Shown: piece after piece, positions 16,100-25,053 of the stretch
Layout of the letters: each line of letters begins with the position of its first letter
Numbering within the stretch: position 1 is the stretch's first letter
From: Pelagicoccus albus
GTDB taxonomy: Bacteria; Verrucomicrobiota; Verrucomicrobiia; Opitutales; Opitutaceae
Reading direction: 5' to 3'
DNA length: 64,000 nucleotides
Assembly: GCF_014230145.1 (NCBI RefSeq)
Contig: NZ_JACHVC010000013.1
Coordinates: 744,001-808,000, forward strand
The notes under the pieces: generated by a model
Told to the model about the DNA's origin: nothing
The model's input: the letters and a program-made list of their open reading frames with translations, nothing else
Database searches by the model: none
Translations under genes and position numbers: made by a program

Positions 16100-17014
16100 A
16101 TGAAACAGCCTAACAAACACAGAGGCACCATCGTCCCAATGGTCACGCCGCTCACAGAGGATTTCACACTCGACGTGGAAGCTGCTGAGCAAATGGTCGA
16201 CCGCCTTGCTTCCCATGGACTCGGAGCCTTCGTCCTAGGCACTACCGGCGAAGCTGCATCAGTGCAATTCGACGACCGGAGGCGTCTCGTCGAGATCGCC
16301 GCAAAAACGGCAGACGGTCGAGTCCCGGTGTATGCAGGAATCGGAGACAACTGCGTCCTGGACTCTATTGAAACAGCCAAGCAATTCCTATCGTTCGGCA
16401 TCGACGCCGTAGTCGCCCCACTACCGGCTTATTATGCGCTCACCGCCCAGGAGATGCTGGACTTCTTCGCACTCCTTTCGAAATCGATCAACGGCGACAT
16501 CGTTCCCTACAACATTCCGCAAGCGACTCACATGTCCATTCCTATCGAGGTGGTAAAACGCTTCGCGGATTGGGAAAACATCGTAGGATTTAAAGACTCC
16601 GAAAACGCTGCTGGACGGCTTGACGAGGTAGCTAAACTCGGAGGTCGCTCCGACTTTTCCATCTTCATGGGGGTCGCCCGCCTATCCTTGCTGGCCATGC
16701 AAGCCAGCTACGATGGGCTGGTACCAAGTTCCGGTAACATCGCTCCCCAACTGTGGGCAGTGTTCGGGGAGACCTGTGCTGGAAAAGATTGGGAACAAGC
16801 AGAACTTCTCCAGAACAAGCTCAACGATATCGCTTTAATATTCCAACGAGACCGCACTCTGGGCCAATCAATCGCAACCTTGAAGGCTTGCACCACTGCC
16901 CTTGGCCTCGGCCAACCGTACGTGGCTCCACCTTTGCAAACGCGTCCGGAATCAGAACTCTCGCCTTTGAAGACCGAGCTGGCTCTGCACATCGAGCTTC
17001 CTTCCGCGCTTTAG
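16100..17014 (+). CDS. DapA/NAL-family class I aldolase (second copy)
   Basis: A 304-residue pyruvate-type aldolase, started at the ATG 2 bases after the dehydrogenase stop. Active-site landmarks are GTTGE near residue 46, the catalytic Tyr in PYNIPQATH near 135, and the Schiff-base Lys in GFKDSENA near 163. As in the copy at 1789-2715, the Arg of true dihydrodipicolinate synthases is absent (IPQATH instead of VPxRT), so a catabolic 2-keto-3-deoxy acid is the likely substrate. The two copies are clearly different in sequence and each is linked to its own SSS symporter. In the proposed route it yields pyruvate plus a four-carbon aldehyde acid for the neighbouring dehydrogenase. Class assignment is firm; substrate is inference. 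Confidence 0.85.
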   Translation: MKQPNKHRGTIVPMVTPLTEDFTLDVEAAEQMVDRLASHGLGAFVLGTTGEAASVQFDDRRRLVEIAAKTADGRVPVYAGIGDNCVLDSIETAKQFLSFGIDAVVAPLPAYYALTAQEMLDFFALLSKSINGDIVPYNIPQATHMSIPIEVVKRFADWENIVGFKDSENAAGRLDEVAKLGGRSDFSIFMGVARLSLLAMQASYDGLVPSSGNIAPQLWAVFGETCAGKDWEQAELLQNKLNDIALIFQRDRTLGQSIATLKACTTALGLGQPYVAPPLQTRPESELSPLKTELALHIELPSAL

Positions 17015-17038
17015 GTGAGACAATGGGGAGGAAACCGG

Positions 17039-18202
17039 ATGATCGTGGTAGCTGACGATTTCACGGGAGCGGCGGAGATCGCCGCCGTTTCCTTCGAAGG
17101 CGGCTACTCGGCGAGGGTCCATCGCGTCAAAGCTCCGATTGACTTGCAACCGGATTGTCATCTTGTGCTGGATACGGACAGCAGACTCAAATCAAGCGAG
17201 CAAACGAAGGCCGTACTAGCTCCGATTTCGAAAGCCCTTTCATCGTTTCCGGCAATTCCCGTCTACAAAAAAGTAGATTCCATCCTGAGGGGAAACGTCA
17301 GCCTAGAGCTCTGCTTGCTTGCCCAAATCCTAGGCAAGAAGCGTATCCTTTTGCTTCCGCAAAACCCAAGCGGCGGCAGAACGATAAAAGACCGCACCTA
17401 CCGCATCAACGGCATTCCACTGAGCCAAACTGAGTTCGCCTCGGATCCTACCCACCCCGCCCAAAGCGATAGTCCACTCGACCTGCTGGGCCAAACACAC
17501 GGTTGGTCGGTGAGTTACTGCTCGATAGGCGACGCGCTACCAACCGCAGGGATCGTCATACTAGAAGCGGAAAGAGACTCTGAAGTCCAGCGCTGGAGTA
17601 AACAAGTGAAACCAGACGATCTCGCGGCGGGTGGTCGGGACTTCTATCGCCACCTGGTCGGGACCACACAACGCGAGCCAAGGCCATTTGATTTGCCAAC
17701 AAGCACTCTTCTAATCCAAGGCACCCTATCTCCTGAGCGGGAAAGGCTGCATCAAGCGCTCAAAGGGAATACCTACCTAGATCTGCAACTGTCCCCTGCT
17801 GCGAATCCCCAAAAATCCATCGATCTTTGCGCCTCGTCCGCAAGCGACATGATCAGCTCTAACGGTTTAGCCATCCTAGGTTTCAGGCGTGAGAACACAT
17901 CAAGCGAATCGGCCGCAGCAGAAATAGAGCGAGCCCTACGAGCCGTTATCGCAACGGCCCTCAACTCCTCTAAAAACGTCGCTATCCATCTAGCCATCGA
18001 AGGAGGAGCTACAGCCGCCCTTATTTTAAAAATCCTAAATTTGGATACACTAGAGGTTATCCAAATATGGGGAGACGGAGTCGTCTCCCTACAATCGGAG
18101 AAAAGCCCGAACCTCACAATTACTACGAAACCCGGCAGCTACGCCTGGCCCCCAGCCCTGGTCGAGGCATTCTGCCCAAAAGTAATCGAACAAGAAGTCT
18201 AG
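17039..18202 (+). CDS. Four-carbon acid-sugar kinase (DUF1537 family)
   Basis: A 387-residue cytoplasmic kinase. The chosen ATG follows a strong ribosome site (GGGGAGG, 17025-17031) at 7 bases; a GTG 24 bases upstream is a weaker choice. The N-terminal DUF1537 strips are IVVADDFTGAAEIA (residues 2-15), LDTDSRL, VYKKVDSILRGN and LLPQNPSGGRTI. The C-terminal nucleotide-binding half contains LAIEGGATAALIL and IWGDGVVS. Members of this family (OtnK, LtnK/DtnK) phosphorylate erythronate or threonate at the 4-position. It is followed 4 bases later by a PdxA2-like dehydrogenase, which is the known partner that converts the phosphate to dihydroxyacetone phosphate and CO2. It ends the chain from aldolase and dehydrogenase to central metabolism. 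Confidence 0.88.
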   Translation: MIVVADDFTGAAEIAAVSFEGGYSARVHRVKAPIDLQPDCHLVLDTDSRLKSSEQTKAVLAPISKALSSFPAIPVYKKVDSILRGNVSLELCLLAQILGKKRILLLPQNPSGGRTIKDRTYRINGIPLSQTEFASDPTHPAQSDSPLDLLGQTHGWSVSYCSIGDALPTAGIVILEAERDSEVQRWSKQVKPDDLAAGGRDFYRHLVGTTQREPRPFDLPTSTLLIQGTLSPERERLHQALKGNTYLDLQLSPAANPQKSIDLCASSASDMISSNGLAILGFRRENTSSESAAAEIERALRAVIATALNSSKNVAIHLAIEGGATAALILKILNLDTLEVIQIWGDGVVSLQSEKSPNLTITTKPGSYAWPPALVEAFCPKVIEQEV

Positions 18203-18206
18203 TTTT

Positions 18207-19214
18207 ATGAATACACTTTCTAAGCCCATTCTCGCAATTACGATGGGAGACGCCGCCGGGACTGGTCCCGAGATTATCGGCAAAGCATTCGTCGAGGAAA
18301 AGCTCAGCGAGCTATGTAATCCTGTGATTATCGGCGACTTTGCAGTCCTGCAGCAAGCGCTTGGCTACACGAAGGCTCCGATCTCCCTGCGTTCCATCAG
18401 CTCGATATCGGAAGCCAAATTCGAGGAAGGGACTCTCGATGTGCTTGACCAGAAAAATATCGACTTGAACAAACTCAGGCTGGGAGCCGTAGATCCCATG
18501 TGCGGGCAAGCCGCCTACGAGTACGTCAAAGTCGCAACCGAACTCAATCTCGCGGGGGAGGTACAGGGCATCGTTACCTGCGCTCTAAACAAAGAAGCGA
18601 TGAACAAGGCCGGGCACCACTACGACGGGCATACCGGACTTTTGGCCGAACTTTGCGAACGGCCTGGAGCAACCATGATGTTGGCTGCCGAAAAGCTTCG
18701 CGTTAGCCATGTATCCACTCACGTGCCCCTCATCGAAGCTATTCATCGAGTTCGGCCGGAGCGGATCCTGAAAGTTGTTGAGTTGACCGACGAAGCCATC
18801 CGCAGGATCGGCGTGGAAAAACCTCACATCGCTGTAGCGGGACTAAATCCGCACGCGGGTGAAAACGGTTTATTCGGGGACGAAGAGATCAAATTCATCA
18901 CTCCCGCAATTAGGGAGGCGAACAAGCGTGGCTTCCACGTTTCCGGTCCCTATCCGGGCGACACCGTTTTCTTCCGAGCGAATCAAGGCGAGTTTGACGC
19001 CACGATCGCCATGTATCACGACCAAGGACACGTGGCGGCGAAGATGCTGGGAATTTGGAAGGGCGTTAACGTGACGCTTGGCCTCCCAATTATCCGAACC
19101 TCCGTTGAACACGGAACCAATTTCGACCTCGCAGGAACAGGAAAATCAGACCCGCGCAGCCTAATCGAAGCGATCAAGCTCGCAGCTCAAATGTCTGCTG
19201 GAGCAGTCAAATAA
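18207..19214 (+). CDS. pdxA2: PdxA2-like 4-phospho-threonate/erythronate dehydrogenase
   Basis: A 335-residue member of the PdxA family. Visible motifs are ITMGDAAGTGPEII at the start, the substrate/metal strip HTGLLAELC near 140, MYHDQGHVAAKMLG with a metal-binding His near 275, and HGTNFDLAGTGKSDPRSL near the C-terminus. PdxA itself serves vitamin B6 synthesis. The PdxA2 branch next to DUF1537 kinases oxidatively decarboxylates 4-phospho-D-threonate or 4-phospho-erythronate to dihydroxyacetone phosphate. The start is 4 bases downstream of the kinase stop. The context strongly favours the catabolic role, although no single residue seen here separates PdxA2 from PdxA. Confidence 0.82.
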   Translation: MNTLSKPILAITMGDAAGTGPEIIGKAFVEEKLSELCNPVIIGDFAVLQQALGYTKAPISLRSISSISEAKFEEGTLDVLDQKNIDLNKLRLGAVDPMCGQAAYEYVKVATELNLAGEVQGIVTCALNKEAMNKAGHHYDGHTGLLAELCERPGATMMLAAEKLRVSHVSTHVPLIEAIHRVRPERILKVVELTDEAIRRIGVEKPHIAVAGLNPHAGENGLFGDEEIKFITPAIREANKRGFHVSGPYPGDTVFFRANQGEFDATIAMYHDQGHVAAKMLGIWKGVNVTLGLPIIRTSVEHGTNFDLAGTGKSDPRSLIEAIKLAAQMSAGAVK

Positions 19215-19245
19215 ACCCCTGACTGAAAAACAGCAACAGCCTGAC

Positions 19246-21114
19246 ATGAAACAGAAATCCCCCCTTACCAATTTCGCTCCTAGAAAGGTGAACCCCTCGG
19301 TCTCTCTCCTAGCTGGAGTCGCCCTTGGCAGCCTGACCGCCTGCGCTGCAAACACTGATACGAAAGAGATCGAACCGCCTATCGCTTACGCGACCGAGAT
19401 TTCGGTCAGCACCGCTGCAGATGGCGGGCTCCGCCCCGCTATCGGCACTCAAAACATCCAGGTCTACCGAGCCAATCGCGCCGAGCCAACCCACCTGGAC
19501 GGACTTGACCACACCTACCTGCATGCTCCGATGCTGGCTTATTGGAAAGGCAAGTTCCACCTCGATTACTTAAGCGCGCCAGTAAACGAGCACGACATGC
19601 CAACTCCGACTTCCTACACAAGCTCGGAGGACGGGGTTAATTGGGAAACACCAAAAACACTATTTCCATCCTACCAGCGGCCCAACGGAGAATACACCCT
19701 CACCCACCAACGTTCGAGCTTTTACATCGCTCCCAACGACAAGCTCTTGGCTACCGCTTTTCACGGAAAGTATCCAAGACCCAATGACGGAAGCGGCATT
19801 GGACGAGTGGTTCGCGAAATCAAAGAAGATGGAAGCTTTGGCCCCATTTATTTTATCCGCTACAATTCGCAGGAAGATTGGGATCCAGCGGATGCTGCCG
19901 AGTATCCCTTCTACACCGAAAGCAAAGATCAAGCCTTCAAGGACGCTTGCGAGTCCCTGCTAAGCAATAAGCTGATGACGGCCCAGTGGTGGGAAGAGGA
20001 CCGCTCGGAAGACGGATTTTATCGCGAAAAAGGCAAAGCGCTCTCCTACTACCACATGCCGGATGGCAAGGTTGTCGGAATTTGGAAAAACGCAGTCACC
20101 ATGACTACCGACGACGAAGGGGAATCTTGGATACGTACCGGATTCGCGAAAAACATCCCGATCAACTCCTCCAAGTATTGGGCCGAAAAGACGAAGGACG
20201 GCGACTACGCCCTCGTATTCAATCCAACCACTCGCCTACGCCATCCACTAGCGATCGCTACCAGTCAAGACGGGACGAACTTTGACAACCTCCTTTCAGT
20301 ACACGGTGAACTCCCAGACCAACGCTTCCCTGGTTTGTACAAAAATATGGGACCTCAGTACGTTCGCGGAATTTCGGAAGGAAATGGTACGCCTCCGGAT
20401 GAAGATCTCTGGCTTACCTACAGCGTTAATAAAGAAGACATCTGGGTCAGCCGAGTTCCCGCACCCGTCGAATTTGCGGTCGAAAAGAAGATATTTTTCG
20501 ATGACTTCGAGACAAGTTCCCACAACGGCCTGCCAGAAAACTGGAACATATACCGTCCCATCTGGGCCCCGACCGAAGTGATCGACACTGATTCGAAACA
20601 GGGCATGGCACTCTCTCTCAGCGACGAGGATCCGAGCGACTATGCTAGCGTCACTCGAGTTTTCCCAAAAGGTCGTTCGGCTCTCATTCGTTTTAAGCTA
20701 TTGCTGGAGCAAACAGACGGACGCCTCGAGATCGATGTAGCGAATGCCGAGGGACTTCGTCCGGTACAAATAGCGTTCACCGAAGACGGAAAAGTCGAAG
20801 CCCGCCACGAAGGTATCTGGAAACCAGCTGGTGAATACGAAGCGGGCAAATGGATGGATATCGAAATTGACGTAAACCCCAACAAAAACGTAGACCGCTT
20901 TCAATTCCGCATCAATGGCCAGGAAGTCCTCTACCGGATCGCCTATTTCACGGACCTAGCTCGAACTGTCGAGCGACTCACAATCCGTACCGGCGAATTC
21001 CGCTACCGTGGAGTGGGCGGCCAAGAGCTTCCCGAGTCTGACTACAAGGTTAAGAAGGCCATCTACCTCATAGACGACGTATCGATCGAAGCCAACCGCG
21101 AACCGCAGCCTTAG
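19246..21114 (+). CDS. Sialidase-like beta-propeller lipoprotein with C-terminal LamG-like domain
   Basis: A 622-residue outer-surface lipoprotein. A long basic N-terminus leads to a hydrophobic stretch and lipobox LTAC (Cys near 33). A beta-propeller spans about 65-400 with Asp-box-like turns: SSEDGVNW, TTDDEGESW (canonical S/TxDxGxxW) and SQDGTNF. A jelly-roll/concanavalin-like domain follows (about 420-615: FFDDFETSS, FPKGRSALIRFKLLLEQTDGRLEIDV, KWMDIEIDVNP). Sialidase-type propellers remove 2-keto-3-deoxy sugars such as sialic acid, Kdo and Dha. This one sits directly after the aldolase/kinase set, so it is a good candidate for releasing the sugar those enzymes consume. No classical Arg triad was verified, and the exact GH family is unassigned. 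Confidence 0.65.
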   Translation: MKQKSPLTNFAPRKVNPSVSLLAGVALGSLTACAANTDTKEIEPPIAYATEISVSTAADGGLRPAIGTQNIQVYRANRAEPTHLDGLDHTYLHAPMLAYWKGKFHLDYLSAPVNEHDMPTPTSYTSSEDGVNWETPKTLFPSYQRPNGEYTLTHQRSSFYIAPNDKLLATAFHGKYPRPNDGSGIGRVVREIKEDGSFGPIYFIRYNSQEDWDPADAAEYPFYTESKDQAFKDACESLLSNKLMTAQWWEEDRSEDGFYREKGKALSYYHMPDGKVVGIWKNAVTMTTDDEGESWIRTGFAKNIPINSSKYWAEKTKDGDYALVFNPTTRLRHPLAIATSQDGTNFDNLLSVHGELPDQRFPGLYKNMGPQYVRGISEGNGTPPDEDLWLTYSVNKEDIWVSRVPAPVEFAVEKKIFFDDFETSSHNGLPENWNIYRPIWAPTEVIDTDSKQGMALSLSDEDPSDYASVTRVFPKGRSALIRFKLLLEQTDGRLEIDVANAEGLRPVQIAFTEDGKVEARHEGIWKPAGEYEAGKWMDIEIDVNPNKNVDRFQFRINGQEVLYRIAYFTDLARTVERLTIRTGEFRYRGVGGQELPESDYKVKKAIYLIDDVSIEANREPQP

Positions 21115-21139
21115 GCTACGATCCTGCAGACAGTTTAAG

Positions 21140-24100
21140 ATGCCATTTACCCAAAATCTTGTAGGACGCTGCCTAAGCATCGTTTGCGTTTTAGCTACAA
21201 CCTGCCTTGGCTATTCTCAAATTCCAATTGAAACGCCCTATCGTGGCCACCAGCTTCTGGATACAGACTGGAGAACGACTGATGTGGAACCCTCCGATGA
21301 AGAGGATTGGCTTTCGGAAAATTTCGACGACCAATCTTGGGAAAGCGTCTCCGTTCCTCATAACTGGGATTCTTACGAGGGATACCGCCAGGTTAAGCAC
21401 GGAGTGAAACACGGAAGCGCCTGGTATCGAAAAACCTTTAACGTCACCCCTGAAGAACAGGATAAACAAATCAGCCTATTCTTCGAGGGAGTGGGCTCCT
21501 ATGCAACCGTTTGGGTTAACGGCAAGCAAGTCGGCACTCATGCCGGAGGCCTGACTACTTTTCAGATCGATATCAGCGACGCTGTATCCTACGGAAAGAC
21601 CAATATTCTCAGCGTACGAGCAGATCATCCCGATGGCATCCGCGACCTGCCTTGGGTTTGCGGAGGGTGCGAGCTCGCTTACGGATTCTCGGAGGGCACG
21701 CAGCCTTTTGGAATTTTTCGCCCTGTGCACCTTGTAACGACGAATTCCATACGGATTGCTCCGTTTGGTATTCATATTTGGAATGACGATTCGGCGACTG
21801 AGACTGGAGCAACCCTTTTCATAAAGACGGAACTGCAAGGCGCAGAGGCAAGCGAATCCATCGCTCTCAAGCACAGTTTGCTGAACCCGGATGGTCATTT
21901 GGTCGCAGAAACTTTGACCAAGGAATTAGAACAGCCGATTCAACTATCGACCAATGAAGTGAAGCTCTGGCACCCGGATCATCCGCATCGTTACACCGTC
22001 CTGACTCAAGTCCTACACCAGGGCCGAATCGTGGATGAAATTCGCACCCCCTACGGAATTCGAGTTATCACTTGGCCAGACTTAGCGGGCCCCACGGACG
22101 TGCCTCTCCTCATAAACGGAGAACCCTTCTTCCTCAACGGTGTGGCCGACTATGAGCATTTGCTCGGGCAGAGCCACGCCTTCTCCGCAGAGCAGGTCGC
22201 AACCCGAGCATCCAAGATCGAGGCAGCAGGCTTCAATATTTTCCGTGACGCCCACCACCCGCACAATCTTCGCTTCAATCAAAGGTGGGACCAATCTGGC
22301 ATGCTTTGGTGGACCCAATTCGGTGCTCACATCTGGTTCGAGAACGATGCGTTCTATTCCAACTACAAAAAACTTCTCCGCGATTGGATCAAAGAGCGCC
22401 GGAACAGCCCATCGCTAATCCTCTATGGGCTGCAAAACGAGAGTAAACTCCCTGCATGGTTCGCAGAAGAATGTGTCGAAATTATCCGCGAACTCGACCC
22501 GACTGCCAGCAAGCAGCGCCTCATAACCACTTGTAATAGTGGGGAAGGTACAGATTGGGACGTCGCCCAAAACTGGTCCGGCACCTACGGAGGCGATCTC
22601 TACAATTACGCGAACGAGATCCGCAAGCAGCGTCTAGTGGGAGAATACGGAGCTTGGCGTAGCATCGATCTACACACAGAGGGCGGTTTCATCGAAGATG
22701 GCGTGCTATCAGAAGATCGTATGACTGCCTTGATGGAAACCAAAGTCCGGCTCGCCGAAACGGTACGGGACAAAGCGATCGGCCATTTCGCTTGGCCTAT
22801 GACCACTCACCAGAACCCGGGGAGAAACGTTGGGGCACAAGGCCAGCAAACAACAGACGGTATCCGCGAATTGGATCAAATCGGCCCCGCCAACAACAAG
22901 GGACTGCAAACGATTTGGGGCGAACCGCTCGACGTGTTCTATATGTATCGGAGCAATTACACCGCTGCAGAGGAGGATCCCATGGTCTATATCGTGTCCC
23001 ACACCTGGCCAGATCGCTGGACTGAACCCGGTTTGAAAGACGGTATCATCGTGTATTCAAATTGCGATGAAGTAGAACTCTTCAACGATTTGGGAGAATC
23101 CTCCTTAGGCGTTCGGACCCGTGGTCCTAAAGGAACTCATTTCAAATGGGACGCAGCGGATATCAAATATGATACCCTATATGCTGAGGCTCGAATGAAT
23201 GGAGAAACAGTCGCCACTGACATAATCAAGCTACACCATTTGCCCCCCGCTCCCTTAGCCACTGCGGCCAACCTCGAGGAACCAGCAATCCAATCCAAGC
23301 AGGAAGAAAAGCATTACCTCTACAGAATCAATTGCGGTGGCCCCGACTATACCGACTCACAAGGCAACCTTTGGCTAGCGGATCAATCTTATCGCAACGA
23401 AGCGAGTTGGGGAGCGAGATCGTGGGGGGACCGTTTTGCCAACCTGCCATCGGAGTTTGGAAGCAAAAGACGTGTCTACCAGCCCGTGTCCGGAACCAAA
23501 GACGATTCGTTGCTACAGAGCTTTCGCTACGGGCGAAAGGAACTCAGCTATCATTTTGACCTGCCCAATGGTGACTACGAAGTAGAACTCTTTTTCATTG
23601 AACCTTGGTATGGAGCGGATGGATCAAAAGACGTTTCTGGATGGCGAAAATTCGACATCGCCTTGAACGGAGAAACGCGTATCCAGAACCTAGATATTTG
23701 GCAGGAAGCTGGTTTTTCCTCTCTCTTCAAGAAAACTCTGCCCGTACAAATCGACGACGGAAAGCTGGTTCTATCCTTTCCAGAGGTGAAGTCCACTCAG
23801 GCCGTTATCTCGGCCATTGCGATTTCATCCCCTAAGAAAACCCAAGGACTGGCCCAGACGAATCGACTTTTGACGAGAGTTAAATCGAGCCACCCCGACA
23901 CGGAAGCCAAAACCTGGCTAGATACGGGCGACAAGCTATTCAAAGATCAATCGACAACCCTAGCCCATCTCTCCTTCCCGTTGCGCGAAACCGAGTGGAT
24001 CCAAACCAACAGGGAAGCAGTGGTTGACAGCACCTTTTCAATTTCCGCTTCTCTTTCACAGGACGCTGACCTCTTTGTAGCTGCACTCGACGCTCCGTCT

Positions 24101-25033
24101 CCTTGGTTAAGCGGTTGGGAACTCACCGAATTCGACTTGGCAACCGCGAACCCCGATCAACGCGAAGTCCCCATCTACCGGAAACGTTTCCATGCGGGCG
24201 ACAAAGTTAAACTTGGAAATGGAAGATACCTAGCCATGGCAAAAAGACGTTCCCCTCCTGCTCCAGCAACTTCCGTATCCAATTTTCGAGTTACCGGAAG
24301 CAATGCCCCCGAAGCTTGGCAAGCGATCGCCAATCTTCGTACTGGACGAGCTCTTTATAGCGACGCCGGCCCCAGCATCGAACGCTTCTACTCCCGCCTA
24401 AGCGATTGTGACTGGCTACGCGGACCAACAGCAGACGCGAAAAATGAAAAGCTAGAGGTAAGTTTCGAGGTAGCAGACCACACCGAGATCTACATCGCCC
24501 TGGATCCTAGAATCCAGGACAGACCTCAATGGCTTCGGGACTGGATACCAACCAACTATTATCTCCAACTTTTGGGGTCAGACCGTATCAGCATGTTGAA
24601 ACGGCGTTACGCGCCGGGAGATACCGTCCACCTAGGAGCAAACGGCATATTGCCTGACGACTCCACGGCTAAGCTCTACTCAATAGTGGTTCGTTCCGTG
24701 CGCGAATCTTTCACCAGACCCATCCTCACTCACTCTCCTGATAAAGGTCTGGCCGAGTGGGAAATCTACGTCGGTGTTGGTGACCGCTATGGACTTAATA
24801 TTCCGTATCAGTACGACGGTGACACTCCGCTCGAAGCTAAATTGGAAATAATCGCTAGCGATGGAGGCCTTATTTGTGACGATTTTTTCGAAATAGCTCC
24901 GACCACTGGAAACCCGGTCCGCGACGTCATTCGGCTTCGCACTTGCGATAGCATCAATGCAGGAGACTACATTATCAGGTTCACTTTCAAACCTAACGGC
25001 GAGCTAAGCTTTCGCCATGTGGTAGTGGAGTAG
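21140..25033 (+). CDS. Multidomain GH2 glycosidase with malectin and duplicated C-terminal modules, 1297 aa
   Basis: A secreted giant (signal peptide to about residue 26, TCLGYSQ). GH2 sugar-binding jelly roll about 35-200 (WESVSVPHNW, GSAWYRKTF, VWVNGKQVGTHAGG). Ig domain about 210-310. TIM barrel about 315-620 with acid/base Glu434 in LQNESK and nucleophile Glu502 in VGEYGAW. A malectin-like domain follows at about 725-900 (YRINCGGPDYTD, YEVELFFIEPWY). Two homologous copies of an unassigned beta-rich module follow (about 925-1045 and 1062-1195, each with WL..W, then Y/LKRR(Y/F).(A/P)GD.V.LG), then a tail domain. GH2 covers beta-galactosidase, beta-glucuronidase and related activities; beta-galacturonidase or glucuronidase action on pectin would fit the locus. 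Length is about twice that of usual GH2 enzymes. Confidence 0.8.
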   Translation: MPFTQNLVGRCLSIVCVLATTCLGYSQIPIETPYRGHQLLDTDWRTTDVEPSDEEDWLSENFDDQSWESVSVPHNWDSYEGYRQVKHGVKHGSAWYRKTFNVTPEEQDKQISLFFEGVGSYATVWVNGKQVGTHAGGLTTFQIDISDAVSYGKTNILSVRADHPDGIRDLPWVCGGCELAYGFSEGTQPFGIFRPVHLVTTNSIRIAPFGIHIWNDDSATETGATLFIKTELQGAEASESIALKHSLLNPDGHLVAETLTKELEQPIQLSTNEVKLWHPDHPHRYTVLTQVLHQGRIVDEIRTPYGIRVITWPDLAGPTDVPLLINGEPFFLNGVADYEHLLGQSHAFSAEQVATRASKIEAAGFNIFRDAHHPHNLRFNQRWDQSGMLWWTQFGAHIWFENDAFYSNYKKLLRDWIKERRNSPSLILYGLQNESKLPAWFAEECVEIIRELDPTASKQRLITTCNSGEGTDWDVAQNWSGTYGGDLYNYANEIRKQRLVGEYGAWRSIDLHTEGGFIEDGVLSEDRMTALMETKVRLAETVRDKAIGHFAWPMTTHQNPGRNVGAQGQQTTDGIRELDQIGPANNKGLQTIWGEPLDVFYMYRSNYTAAEEDPMVYIVSHTWPDRWTEPGLKDGIIVYSNCDEVELFNDLGESSLGVRTRGPKGTHFKWDAADIKYDTLYAEARMNGETVATDIIKLHHLPPAPLATAANLEEPAIQSKQEEKHYLYRINCGGPDYTDSQGNLWLADQSYRNEASWGARSWGDRFANLPSEFGSKRRVYQPVSGTKDDSLLQSFRYGRKELSYHFDLPNGDYEVELFFIEPWYGADGSKDVSGWRKFDIALNGETRIQNLDIWQEAGFSSLFKKTLPVQIDDGKLVLSFPEVKSTQAVISAIAISSPKKTQGLAQTNRLLTRVKSSHPDTEAKTWLDTGDKLFKDQSTTLAHLSFPLRETEWIQTNREAVVDSTFSISASLSQDADLFVAALDAPSPWLSGWELTEFDLATANPDQREVPIYRKRFHAGDKVKLGNGRYLAMAKRRSPPAPATSVSNFRVTGSNAPEAWQAIANLRTGRALYSDAGPSIERFYSRLSDCDWLRGPTADAKNEKLEVSFEVADHTEIYIALDPRIQDRPQWLRDWIPTNYYLQLLGSDRISMLKRRYAPGDTVHLGANGILPDDSTAKLYSIVVRSVRESFTRPILTHSPDKGLAEWEIYVGVGDRYGLNIPYQYDGDTPLEAKLEIIASDGGLICDDFFEIAPTTGNPVRDVIRLRTCDSINAGDYIIRFTFKPNGELSFRHVVVE

Positions 25034-25053
25034 TCGCTAAAAATAAGAGCACC

